The notes beneath the pieces were generated by a model. It was not told the DNA's origin and searched no databases. It saw only the letters and a list, made by a program, of their open reading frames with translations. A stretch of 64,000 nucleotides of DNA from Amycolatopsis sp. FDAARGOS 1241 (GTDB lineage Bacteria; Actinomycetota; Actinomycetes; Mycobacteriales; Pseudonocardiaceae): positions 8,770,001-8,834,000 of the forward strand of contig NZ_CP069526.1 of assembly GCF_016889705.1 (NCBI RefSeq). Reading direction: 5' to 3'. Shown here piece after piece: positions 51,476 through 58,767 of the stretch (its first letter is position 1; each line of letters begins with the position of its first letter). The position numbers and the translations under genes are program-made.

Positions 51476-52105
51476 GTGAAGTTGCAGGTGGCGTTGGATG
51501 TGCTGGATCTTCCGGCGGCGTTGACGTTGGCGAATCAGGTGGCTGAGCATGTGGACATCTTGGAGCTGGGGACGCCGTTGGTGAAGTCGGCGGGGATCAG
51601 TGCGGTGTCGGCGATCAAGGCGGCGCACCCGGACAAGCTGGTGTTCGTGGACCTCAAGACTGCTGACGCGGGTGAGCTGGAGGCGGCGTTGGCGTTTGAG
51701 GCGGGGGCGGATCTGGTCACGGTGATGGGTGCGGCTGATGATGACACTGTGCTGGGCGCGGTCGCGGCGGGGCGTAAGTACGGCAAGCAGGTTGTCGCGG
51801 ACATGATCACCGTGGTGGACGGGCGGGTTGCCCGGATTCGTGAGGTGGCGAAGCTGGGGGTGTCGTTCGTGGAGATTCACGCCGGTCTGGACGAGCAGGC
51901 CCGTCCGGGTTACTCGATCAACCAGTTGCTGGAGGACGGTCGTGAGGCCGGGGTGCCGTTCTCGATCGCCGGTGGGGTCAAGATCGACACCATCGCTTCG
52001 GTGCGCGACGCGGGCGCGACCGTGGCCGTGGCCGGTGGCGCGATCTACAACGCCGGCGACCCCGGCGCCGCCGCCAGGGAACTCAAAAAACGCGCCACCG
52101 CCTGA
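51476..52105 (+). CDS. hxlA: 3-hexulose-6-phosphate synthase, copy 2
   Basis: A 209-residue enzyme with the same sequence as the product of 26902-27531 except Leu93 for Arg93 (T-V-L-G-A-V here, T-V-R-G-A-V there). I also see one silent change near the 3' end. GTG 51476 has the same GAGGAGTGTCTT leader. It is transcribed away from the pqq operon and no hxlB or tkt follows, so it stands alone. The second copy may boost formaldehyde fixation under pqq/alcohol dehydrogenase control. Near identity implies recent duplication or gene conversion. Confidence 0.95.
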   Translation: MKLQVALDVLDLPAALTLANQVAEHVDILELGTPLVKSAGISAVSAIKAAHPDKLVFVDLKTADAGELEAALAFEAGADLVTVMGAADDDTVLGAVAAGRKYGKQVVADMITVVDGRVARIREVAKLGVSFVEIHAGLDEQARPGYSINQLLEDGREAGVPFSIAGGVKIDTIASVRDAGATVAVAGGAIYNAGDPGAAARELKKRATA

Positions 52106-52195
52106 CAAAACCAGCCCGCTGTGTGCCGAACACAAGCCGGCACGCAGCGAGGCAGTCAGCCGTGTCGGGAGACTTGACGAGAGAAGGGAGTCGGC

Positions 52196-52489
52196 GTGAA
52201 GGGCCAAGAGTCAGGTGCTCGATCCGATCGGACACCAGCTGCAACCGATACTTACTGTGCCTTGCTGCTGCAGGCCGCGGGAGTGCTGCGGTTGCGCTAC
52301 GTCCAATGTAGCCAAGACACCAGCCTGTCGCCGACCGCGGCGAACGAGCTGGCAGACGTCTTCGAGGGCGTCGCCAAGGGGTCTCCCGACTTCGACCAGG
52401 TCGATCCGAAAGAGGCGATCGCCTTGGCGCACCGCCTGATCGACGACGACCATCCTGAGCTGTCAGGAATGTGGCCCAGGACCCGGTAA
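52196..52489 (+). CDS. Small protein downstream of hxlA2, unknown
   Basis: A 97-residue product starts at GTG 52196 after AGAGAAGGGAG. It is acidic and mostly helical (A-L-L-L-Q-A-A-G-V-L-R-L-R-Y, then T-A-A-N-E-L-A-D-V-F-E-G-V-A and A-I-A-L-A-H-R-L-I-D-D-D). No family recognised, no membrane segment. Codon bias and ribosome site support a real gene. It lies 90 nt after hxlA2 and may be co-transcribed. Confidence 0.6.
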   Translation: MKGQESGARSDRTPAATDTYCALLLQAAGVLRLRYVQCSQDTSLSPTAANELADVFEGVAKGSPDFDQVDPKEAIALAHRLIDDDHPELSGMWPRTR

Positions 52490-52878
52490 GCGGTCGGCGG
52501 GTCCACCGGGCACGTGCCGGCGGGTGGACCGCGGCCGAGATTTCGGGTTGACGCGGTGGCTGTCTTCCTCCGGGGATTTCGCCCGGCGACGTGGCCGAGA
52601 CGGCCGATCACCACCGCGGCGGCGACGGCGCCGCCGGCCATCTCGCCCGAACGCGGCCCGCTCGGTCGCAGGTGGTCGTCACGTCCGCAGTTCGAGGAAG
52701 TTCCCGACGCCGGCCACGGCCGTGTCCGCCGCTTCGACGTGGCGCCGGGAACCGGACTCGGCGCGGAAAGCGGGTGGTGCCCTCCCGCCTCCCGCTTCCA
52801 CCGCGGCCGGCCGATCCGGGTTCGCCGCCCAGCCTGACCGCACTCGAGGATCATTCGCAGCTCAACGAGGAGTACACG
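52490..52878. other. Upstream region of the acetate/succinate transporter
   Basis: About 390 nt of GC-rich sequence with overlapping open frames but no recognisable protein. The last 30 nt hold AACGAGGAG, the ribosome site of the transporter. I see no further element. Confidence 0.4.
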
Positions 52879-53502
52879 ATGACCACTGCCGAAGCCGAAG
52901 CCGAACTCAAAGCCCCCACCCAATCCGTCCCCGTGGGCGACCCCGCCATGATCGGCGTGCCGACCTTCATCGTCGGCGCGACCGCGCTCGGCCTAGTGCT
53001 GACCGGATACGTCCCGGCGTCCGCCGTCGGTGCCTCGATCGCCGTCATCCTGCCCGCGACCGGTCTGGGCCAGCTCGTCGCCGCGCTGTGGGCAGCATCG
53101 CTGGGCCAGAACGCCGTCGCCTCCGTGTTCGGCATCTTCGCCGGGTTCTGGCTCAGCTACTCGGCACTCGTGCTCGGCCTGACCCACAACTGGTTCGGCA
53201 TCACCCCGGACGCGGCGGTCGCCACCCAGGGCGTGTTCCTGATCGCCTGGCTGATCACGATCGTCCTGCTGACACTGGGCACCCTGCGGCTGCCGGCCGC
53301 GTTCACGGTGCTGTTCGTGCTGATCGACCTCGCGCTCGCGCTCGTGCTGTACGGCACGGTGGGCGACGCCCCGGGCGCCTCCACCGCCGGCGGCTACGTC
53401 ACGTTCGCGTTCACCTTGGTCGGGGTGTACCTGTACCTCGGCGCGATGTCCGGCGCGACGGGCGGCAAGGGGTTGCCGCTGGGCCGCCCGGTGCTGAACT
53501 GA
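52879..53502 (+). CDS. Acetate/succinate-type transporter (GPR1/FUN34/YaaH)
   Basis: A 207-residue, six-helix membrane protein of the AceTr family (E. coli SatP). It shows D-P-A-M-I-G-V-P-T-F at the N-terminus where the family has N-P-A-P-L-G, six hydrophobic segments, and F-G-I-F-A-G-F-W-L-S-Y. It likely carries acetate or another small monocarboxylate with protons. ATG 52879 follows CGAGGAG by 7 nt; the longer upstream frame has no homology. It ends before a shared terminator with SulP. Confidence 0.85.
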   Translation: MTTAEAEAELKAPTQSVPVGDPAMIGVPTFIVGATALGLVLTGYVPASAVGASIAVILPATGLGQLVAALWAASLGQNAVASVFGIFAGFWLSYSALVLGLTHNWFGITPDAAVATQGVFLIAWLITIVLLTLGTLRLPAAFTVLFVLIDLALALVLYGTVGDAPGASTAGGYVTFAFTLVGVYLYLGAMSGATGGKGLPLGRPVLN

Positions 53503-53560
53503 GGTGACCGCCGGGTGGTCGCTGCGGCTTCGCCGCCCACCCGGTTGCAGAGCCTGAGCG

Positions 53561-53596
53561 GACCCCGCCCCCGAACACAGCTCCGGGGGCGGGGTC
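53561..53596. terminator. Bidirectional terminator between transporter genes
   Basis: A perfect 13-bp stem (53561-53573 and 53584-53596) with a 10-nt loop between the convergent AceTr and SulP genes, followed by TCTTCGTC on the plus strand. A credible terminator for both. Confidence 0.75.
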
Positions 53597-53651
53597 TTCG
53601 TCATCCGCGGGGTCCGGACCGCCCTTCCCCGCGTAGACGGATGGTCGGGTG

Positions 53652-55346
53652 TCAGGCCTTTCGCTTGTCGAACGCGTCCAGGGCGGCGCCCGCGGTGTCG
53701 AAGTAGCTGTCCACGCCGATCGTTCGGGTCAGCCCGTACCGGTCCAGTTGCGCGCGGACCTCGGGCAGGACGCCGGAGAGCACGAGGCGGATGTGGCGCG
53801 CGCCCAGGCGTTTGGCGACCGTGGCGAGGACGCCTGCCGAGGTGTAGTCCACGTCGCCGACGGCAGCGCAGTCGAGGCAGAACCAGGCCACGGTGCGGTC
53901 GCCGGGGAGCAGGGTGGTCACGTCGGTGCTCAACCGCATGGCGTTGGCGAAATACAGGCTGCTCCCGAAGCGGTAGACGATCATGCCTTCGGTCGTGCGG
54001 CGGCCGGGGGTGACCGGCTCGGGTTGCCAGTGGCCTGCCGGTGACTTGACCAGAACACCGCTGTGCGGGCGGTAGCTGTGCCGCAGGTGATCGACGACGG
54101 ACACGATGATGGCCAGCACGACGCCCTGCTCGACGCCGGTGAAAACCACGGCGGCCGCGGTCAGCAACGCCACCACGAATTCCGCGCGCCGGACCCGGAA
54201 GATCCGGCGCATCCCGGCGAGGTCGATCAGGTCGACGCCGATCAGGAACACCACAGTGGCCAGCGCCGCCAGTGGTAGCACACCCAGCGGACCGGTCAGG
54301 AAAACCAGCACCACCACGGCGATCACCCCGGCGGCCAGGGGAGCGAGCTGGCTGCGGCCGCCCGCGCCGGCCACGATCTGCGTCTTGGTGGGGCTGCCGT
54401 TGACCACGAAGGTGCCGGTGAACGCCGCGGCCACGTTCGCGGTGCCGAGGCCGACCAGGTCGGCGTCCTCGTCGACGGTTTCCTCGTAGCGGGCGGCGTA
54501 GGCGCGTGAGGTCGCGGAACTCTGGGCGAGGATCACCACGAACATGGACACCGCGGTGCCGAGCAACGTGGATATGTCGTGCGGGTCGAAGCTGGGCAGC
54601 GCGACGTGGGGGATGCCCTGGGGAACCGCGCCCAGCACGGCAACCCCGTGGGCGGACAGGTCGACGAGCTCGCTGACCACGATCGCGCCGATGACGGCGA
54701 TCAACCCGCCCGGCACTTTCTTCGCCACGAGCCGGGTGCCGACGACCACGACGACCACCGCCGCGGACACCAACGCGGTCGCCGCGTTGGTGTGGCCGAG
54801 CGCGCGAACGAGGTTGATCAGCTTGGGCACGGTCTCGCTGCCTGCTGCGGGCACGCCGAGCATGTCGGGCAACTGGCCCACCGCGACCTGGATGCCGACG
54901 CCCGTGAGAAAGCCGACCAGGACCGTCCGGGACAGGAAGTTGGCCAGGAAGCCGAGCCGGATCAGCCGGGCCAGCAGCAGCATCGCGCCGACCAGCAACG
55001 CGGCCGTGCCGGCAAGCCGGACGTAGGCGGCCGAGGCGGGAACGGCCAGGCCGGCCAGACCGGCCGCGAGGATCGCCGCGGTCGCCGAGTCCGCGCCGAC
55101 CACGAGGTGCCGCGACGCCCCGAACAACGCGAAGAGCACCACCGGCGCGAGCATCGTGTACAGGCCGGTGACCGGCGGCATCCCGGCGATCTTGGCGTAA
55201 CCGAGCACTTCGGGGACGGCCAGCGCGGCCAGCGTGAGGCCGGCCAGTGCGTCCGAACCCAGGGCACGCCGCCGGATCGGCAGGATCCCCGACAGCAGCG
55301 GGACCCGTCGGGCGCGTCTCGGCGCCGGCGCGTCCTGAGGGCCCAT
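53652..55346 (-). CDS. SulP family anion transporter with STAS domain
   Basis: A 564-residue SLC26/SulP transporter: about 12 membrane segments (residues about 30-430; P-E-V-L-G-Y-A-K-I-A-G-M-P-P-V-T-G-L-Y is the family signature) and a C-terminal STAS domain (about 445-555). Substrate may be sulfate, bicarbonate or a dicarboxylate; family members vary, and no carbonic anhydrase is fused. The start at 55346 is the first in frame (M-G-P-Q-D). It is not clearly linked to the methylotrophy genes. Confidence 0.92.
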   Translation of the reverse strand: MGPQDAPAPRRARRVPLLSGILPIRRRALGSDALAGLTLAALAVPEVLGYAKIAGMPPVTGLYTMLAPVVLFALFGASRHLVVGADSATAAILAAGLAGLAVPASAAYVRLAGTAALLVGAMLLLARLIRLGFLANFLSRTVLVGFLTGVGIQVAVGQLPDMLGVPAAGSETVPKLINLVRALGHTNAATALVSAAVVVVVVGTRLVAKKVPGGLIAVIGAIVVSELVDLSAHGVAVLGAVPQGIPHVALPSFDPHDISTLLGTAVSMFVVILAQSSATSRAYAARYEETVDEDADLVGLGTANVAAAFTGTFVVNGSPTKTQIVAGAGGRSQLAPLAAGVIAVVVLVFLTGPLGVLPLAALATVVFLIGVDLIDLAGMRRIFRVRRAEFVVALLTAAAVVFTGVEQGVVLAIIVSVVDHLRHSYRPHSGVLVKSPAGHWQPEPVTPGRRTTEGMIVYRFGSSLYFANAMRLSTDVTTLLPGDRTVAWFCLDCAAVGDVDYTSAGVLATVAKRLGARHIRLVLSGVLPEVRAQLDRYGLTRTIGVDSYFDTAGAALDAFDKRKA

Positions 55347-55627
55347 CTCAGCGATTGTGGCAGTGAGCCGACCTGAACGCAGCTTCCCGCCGCGAGTTCG
55401 GACCTGCCGACACCCGCGATTGGTCGAGGGTGAACGGGTCTACGTGGATCATGGGGATGGACTCGCGGTCGGCCACGCCCGTTGATGATTCGGGACGTCT
55501 ACTTGGGGCGGGGTCAGCCGTCGCGCGCGAGCGCTGACGCGCTGCGTTCGCCGCCTCACGGGGAAACTGCCGATAAGCCGGCAACCGACTGACTACGGCC
55601 GCAACCGTGAACCGGACCCCGGACAGC
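55347..55627. other. Gap between SulP and the tRNA fragment
   Basis: About 280 nt without a supported gene. It carries the SulP promoter region on the minus strand, and perhaps the original downstream flank of a tRNA-Arg gene. Confidence 0.4.
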
Positions 55628-55657
55628 AAGAAACCCGCCGTCTCCGGCGGGTTTCTT
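55628..55657. terminator. Hairpin flanking the tRNA-Arg fragment
   Basis: A perfect 13-bp stem (55628-55640 and 55645-55657) with a 4-nt loop and A/T-rich ends, 24 nt beyond the 3' end of the tRNA fragment. It reads as the native terminator of that tRNA gene on the minus strand. Confidence 0.75.
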
Positions 55658-55680
55658 GGTATTGCTGTCTCAACCAGACG

Positions 55681-55723
55681 TGCGCCCGAAGGGATTCGAA
55701 CCCCTGACCTTCTGATCCGTAGT
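55681..55723 (-). other. att site: 3' part of tRNA-Arg(ACG)
   Basis: On the minus strand these 43 nt are the 3' part of a tRNA: anticodon loop CTACGGA (anticodon ACG), the 3' anticodon stem TCAGA, variable loop, a complete T-arm (AGGGG-TTCGAAT-CCCTT), the 3' acceptor strand CGGGCGC and discriminator A. The 5' half is absent; sequence changes one base before the anticodon loop. This is what an integrase leaves at one end of an element inserted in a tRNA gene: the native terminator side keeps the 3' fragment and the full tRNA is rebuilt at the other end. The element would extend to the right, past the window end. Confidence 0.75.
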
Positions 55724-55762
55724 TCTAACGCTGACCTGGGGATACACGGATCGCCTGGTCGC

Positions 55763-55837
55763 GGTGGGCAACAGTTGCGCCAAAGTGGGCGTGTCCGGCA
55801 TCGGTGGGCAGCAGTTCGTGGACCAGAGTGTGGACCA
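55763..55837 (+). repeat. Paired direct repeats beside the att core
   Basis: GGTGGGCA-A/G-CAGTT occurs at 55763-55776 and 55803-55816. GTGGACCA occurs at 55818-55825 and 55830-55837. Such paired short repeats 40-120 nt from an att core resemble arm-type integrase binding sites. A small minus-strand frame here (55725-55949) is not recognisable as an integrase. Confidence 0.5.
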
Positions 55838-55945
55838 AGATCACTACCGCGTCGGCCGACAGTCTCGTTCGTACTTTGGCGAGATCAACTGTCGATCCGT
55901 TCGGGTGCCGCCCGACAACCAAGTTGTGGGCGCGGAGGTCGAGAC

Positions 55946-56527
55946 TCAAGCCGGGGGTAGCACTGCGTTGATGAGCGACTCCGCCGTTTCTCTGAGTCGC
56001 TTCGGATCCTGGTACACGCGTTCCATCACGACGATGCCTCGGGTCATGGTTACCAGCACTCGCGCCGCGTCGGCCGGGGGCATGGCCAGTCGCGGCCGGA
56101 CCTCATCGGCGGAGAGCCGATCTTGGACAAGGCGCTCCAGTTCGTCGAGCAGGTTGCGCAACGCCGCGCGGATTCGTTCCCCGTCCGCCCTGGTGTCGAT
56201 CGCCGTCTTGGTCGTCAAGCACCCGCGAGCGGGCTCACCGGTGGTCATGGACGTGATGAGGAAGTCGAAGAGCTCGCGCAGGGCGCGGTCGACGCTCGGA
56301 TGGGCAAGCACGCGGGTCGCATCGGCCAGAAAGTCCCGGGAATACTCCTCGAAAACCTGCAGGAACAGGGTTTCCTTGTCCTGGTACGCGTTGTAGAGCG
56401 AGCCGCGCAGGACACCGGAGGCGTTAGCGATGTCCTGCACCGACGTCGCACCGTAACCCTTGAACCAGAAAATGTCCCTGGCCAGGTCCAGGGTGCGCCG
56501 CTCGTCGAACTGCCGCCTGCCAACCAT
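55946..56527 (-). CDS. TetR-family repressor
   Basis: A 193-residue TetR regulator: N-terminal helix-turn-helix (A-R-D-I-F-W-F-K-G-Y-G-A-T-S-V-Q-D-I-A-N-A-S-G-V...S-L-Y-N-A-Y-Q-D-K-E) and a C-terminal ligand domain of the TetR_C-type seen in AcrR/NemR relatives (A-R-G-C-L-T-T). ATG 56527 is chosen since upstream codons are in the operator region. It is divergent from an SDR gene with an 11-bp operator-like repeat between, so it probably represses both itself and the SDR. Confidence 0.9.
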   Translation of the reverse strand: MVGRRQFDERRTLDLARDIFWFKGYGATSVQDIANASGVLRGSLYNAYQDKETLFLQVFEEYSRDFLADATRVLAHPSVDRALRELFDFLITSMTTGEPARGCLTTKTAIDTRADGERIRAALRNLLDELERLVQDRLSADEVRPRLAMPPADAARVLVTMTRGIVVMERVYQDPKRLRETAESLINAVLPPA

Positions 56528-56542
56528 CGGACGATTATACGA

Positions 56543-56584
56543 ATCTTTGACAGTCCTGCCAAACAATGCGACTCTGTCAAAGAT
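56543..56584. promoter_or_regulatory. Operator-like repeat between TetR and SDR genes
   Basis: ATCTTTGACAG (56543-56553) and its exact reverse complement (56574-56584) are separated by 20 nt, centred between the divergent starts. TTTGACAG also resembles a -35 element. It is a probable TetR operator. Confidence 0.6.
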
Positions 56585-56654
56585 GACAGTGGCGCCAAAC
56601 ATGGAGTTGCGACGCCAGACCACTATCTGCACGTGTGCCCGAAGGAGTCACCCT

Positions 56655-57488
56655 ATGAGCACTAACCGTCTTGACCTGCAGGGGCGCCGTACGCTGATCA
56701 CCGGAGCCGGCAGCGGCATCGGTCGTGCCCTTGCGCTGGAGCTGGCCTCACGTGGCGGCGTGCTGGCGCTGGCCGGGCGCCGCCTCGAGCCGTTGGCCGA
56801 AACGGCCGCCCTGGTCGCCGAGCGCGTTGGTGCCGCTCACACCATCACCGCCGACCTCACCGCCGACGGGGAACCCGAACGCGTGGTCTCGGACGCGGTC
56901 AGCGCACTTGGCGGCCTCGACATCTTGATCAACAATGCGGGAAACGTGCGTGCGGCCGCACTCGAGGACATCGACATCGCGGACATCCGCGCCATGATCG
57001 ACCTCAATCTGCTCGCCCCCATCCTCGCGACCCGGGCAGCGCTACCGCATCTGCGGGCAGCAGGCGCCGAGCACGGACACGCGGCCCTGGTCGGCATCTC
57101 CTCCGCCGCCGGCCTGGTCGGTACGCCGTTCTACGCTCCCTACGCCGCCACCAAGGCCGGTCTCGTTCGCTTTGACGAAGCGGTCCGCCGCGAGCTGCAC
57201 GGCAGCGGCATCCACGTCGCCACGGTCTACCCCGGCCCGGTCGACACACCCATGATGGCGACCTCTCAAGCGGGGGCCGACCTCGGATACGGTCTGCGGC
57301 CTGTCAACGAAGTGGCCGTGGAGATCGTGGCCGGACTCGAAGAACGCCAGATCGACATCAACACCCAGCTTCCCGAACGGCGCGCGATGCAGGAGCTCAA
57401 CGCACGGGACCCGCTCGCCGTCGACGCTGCCCTCGCACCCAAGCTCGACGAACTCCGAGCCGCCGTCAGCAGCCACCGCAGTATCTGA
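56655..57488 (+). CDS. Short-chain dehydrogenase/reductase
   Basis: A 277-residue classical SDR: cofactor motif T-G-A-G-S-G-I-G near the N-terminus, N-N-A-G, active-site Ser (I-S-S-A-A) and Y-A-A-T-K. Arg residues after the first beta strand suggest NADP(H) use. ATG 56655 follows GAAGGAG. Regulated with the divergent TetR gene. Substrate is unknown; it may oxidise a product of the nearby P450. Confidence 0.9.
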   Translation: MSTNRLDLQGRRTLITGAGSGIGRALALELASRGGVLALAGRRLEPLAETAALVAERVGAAHTITADLTADGEPERVVSDAVSALGGLDILINNAGNVRAAALEDIDIADIRAMIDLNLLAPILATRAALPHLRAAGAEHGHAALVGISSAAGLVGTPFYAPYAATKAGLVRFDEAVRRELHGSGIHVATVYPGPVDTPMMATSQAGADLGYGLRPVNEVAVEIVAGLEERQIDINTQLPERRAMQELNARDPLAVDAALAPKLDELRAAVSSHRSI

Positions 57489-57760
57489 CCGCACGATGAC
57501 ACTGTGCGACCTGCTCGTCAGTGCAGCAAACTTACCAAGAGTCGAGTTGCGGCCCGCGCTTTTGTAACGGAACGGTCGAGTCTCGGACCATTGTCGCGCC
57601 CCGGCACGAGCGCGAGGAAGATTGGTAACGACGAGCACCACCTTGCAAAAGCGCTGGTCAACACCATCTCCGGTGTCCACCGCTGATCAGACTGACCCAG
57701 CTGTTGTCTCCACTGCCTCGCGTGGATGGTGCAGACGCCATTTCGCGGTCATCATGACCG
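57489..57760. other. Gap between SDR and ligase remnant
   Basis: About 270 nt with a lower-GC part and no supported gene; short open frames have no homology. Probably intergenic DNA next to a decayed gene. Confidence 0.4.
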
Positions 57761-58290
57761 TCATTGATCAACTTTGGGGCTGCGGAACCACTGCTCCGGC
57801 TGCGCGCGCACCACGGACACTCGATGCCGATATCGGCCCAGTTCAAAGGCGCGATCCGCGCGCGCTTCGACCACCACACCGGGCTCGACCGGCCAGTGCG
57901 GAAGTCGTCGGCACCGGGAAGGCCGGGCGAGAACCCCGGAGACCCGCTGGGGCCCGCCCTCGACGGGCCGAAGCCGACCGGCCAGCGACCCGAGCGCTGT
58001 CCGCGACAGCGGCACCGACAGGCCCACCGCCCGGACGCGCTCGCGCCGGTCGGTCTGGCCGAGCACCAGCGCCGTGGGTCGGGTGGTGCTGCCGGTCACG
58101 CCGAGCAGGAGCGCGTCGACGTCGTCGAAGTGGCGGACCTTGACCCACCCGGCGCGACCACCGCGCAGCGGGTACTGGCTGGCCAGCGGCTTCGCCACAG
58201 CCCCCTCGATACCGACGGCCGCCTGCTCGGCACTGATCCACGCCGCGCGGGGCTGGGTTGCCCGGCGCGCGAACACACAATTTCCGCTGC
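57761..58290 (-). pseudogene. Remnant of an ATP-dependent DNA ligase
   Basis: The minus-strand frame contains I-E-G-A-V-A-K-P-L-A-S-Q-Y, then G-W-V-K-V-R-H, then A-L-L-L-G-V-T-G and P-T-A-L-V-L-G-Q. These match the nucleotidyl-transferase end (G-I-E-G-V-V-A-K, W-x-K-V-K) and OB-fold start of LigC/LigD-type ligases. The catalytic K-x-D-G part and any start are missing and the 3' part drifts out of pattern. It is a truncated fragment inside the presumed integrated element. Confidence 0.55.
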
Positions 58291-58548
58291 TAGCGGGGTT
58301 GTGGTCATGGAAGCTGGGGCGAAGAATCTTGGTCATGGCGGGGCTGCCGGGCGATCCCGGGGTGTGATTCGCCGGCCATAAGCGCAATTGGGCCAGCAAC
58401 GGCGTCAAGATCGGAAAGGCGCCGCCCTCAGGTTTAAAGCCTGTGTGGGCTAAGTCCTTTTGGCGGTCCTGACGGAAGGTGACCGGCGGCGTTGCGCAGT
58501 GTGCGCCGAGGGTTGTGGTGGGGAGGGCCGGACGGAAGGAGTCTGCCC
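58291..58548. other. Upstream region of the ferredoxin/P450 operon
   Basis: About 260 nt between the ligase remnant and the ferredoxin gene, presumably with the operon promoter. The ribosome site GACGGAAGGAG is at its end. Nothing else was identified. Confidence 0.4.
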
Positions 58549-58767
58549 ATGCGGATCGTCGTGGACCTGAATCGGTGCCAGGGATACGCACAGTGCGTGT
58601 TTCTGGCCCACGAGGTCTTCCGGTTGACTGGTGATGAGGCGCTGACCTACGAGCCGAACCCCGACGACGCGCGGCGTCTGCAGGTGCGGCGAGCCGCGGC
58701 GGCTTGCCCGGTGCAAGCGATCGTGCTCGACCGTCTGGATGGTGCGGAGCGGGGTGTGGCGCCATGA
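58549..58767 (+). CDS. [3Fe-4S] ferredoxin, P450 partner
   Basis: A 72-residue ferredoxin with Cys spacing R-C-Q-G-Y-A-Q-C near the N-terminus and A-C-P-V towards the end, i.e. three cluster Cys with the usual second Cys missing, typical of [3Fe-4S] ferredoxins serving actinobacterial P450s. ATG 58549 follows GGAAGGAG. Its stop overlaps the reductase ATG, so the pair is translationally coupled. It should carry electrons from the reductase to the P450 at 60226. Confidence 0.9.
   Translation: MRIVVDLNRCQGYAQCVFLAHEVFRLTGDEALTYEPNPDDARRLQVRRAAAACPVQAIVLDRLDGAERGVAP

Noticed and set aside
55725..55949. Possible integrase gene end next to the att core
   Set aside because: Position would suit an integrase, but the reading frame has none of the tyrosine recombinase residues (R...H-x-x-R...Y); the repeats look like binding sites instead.
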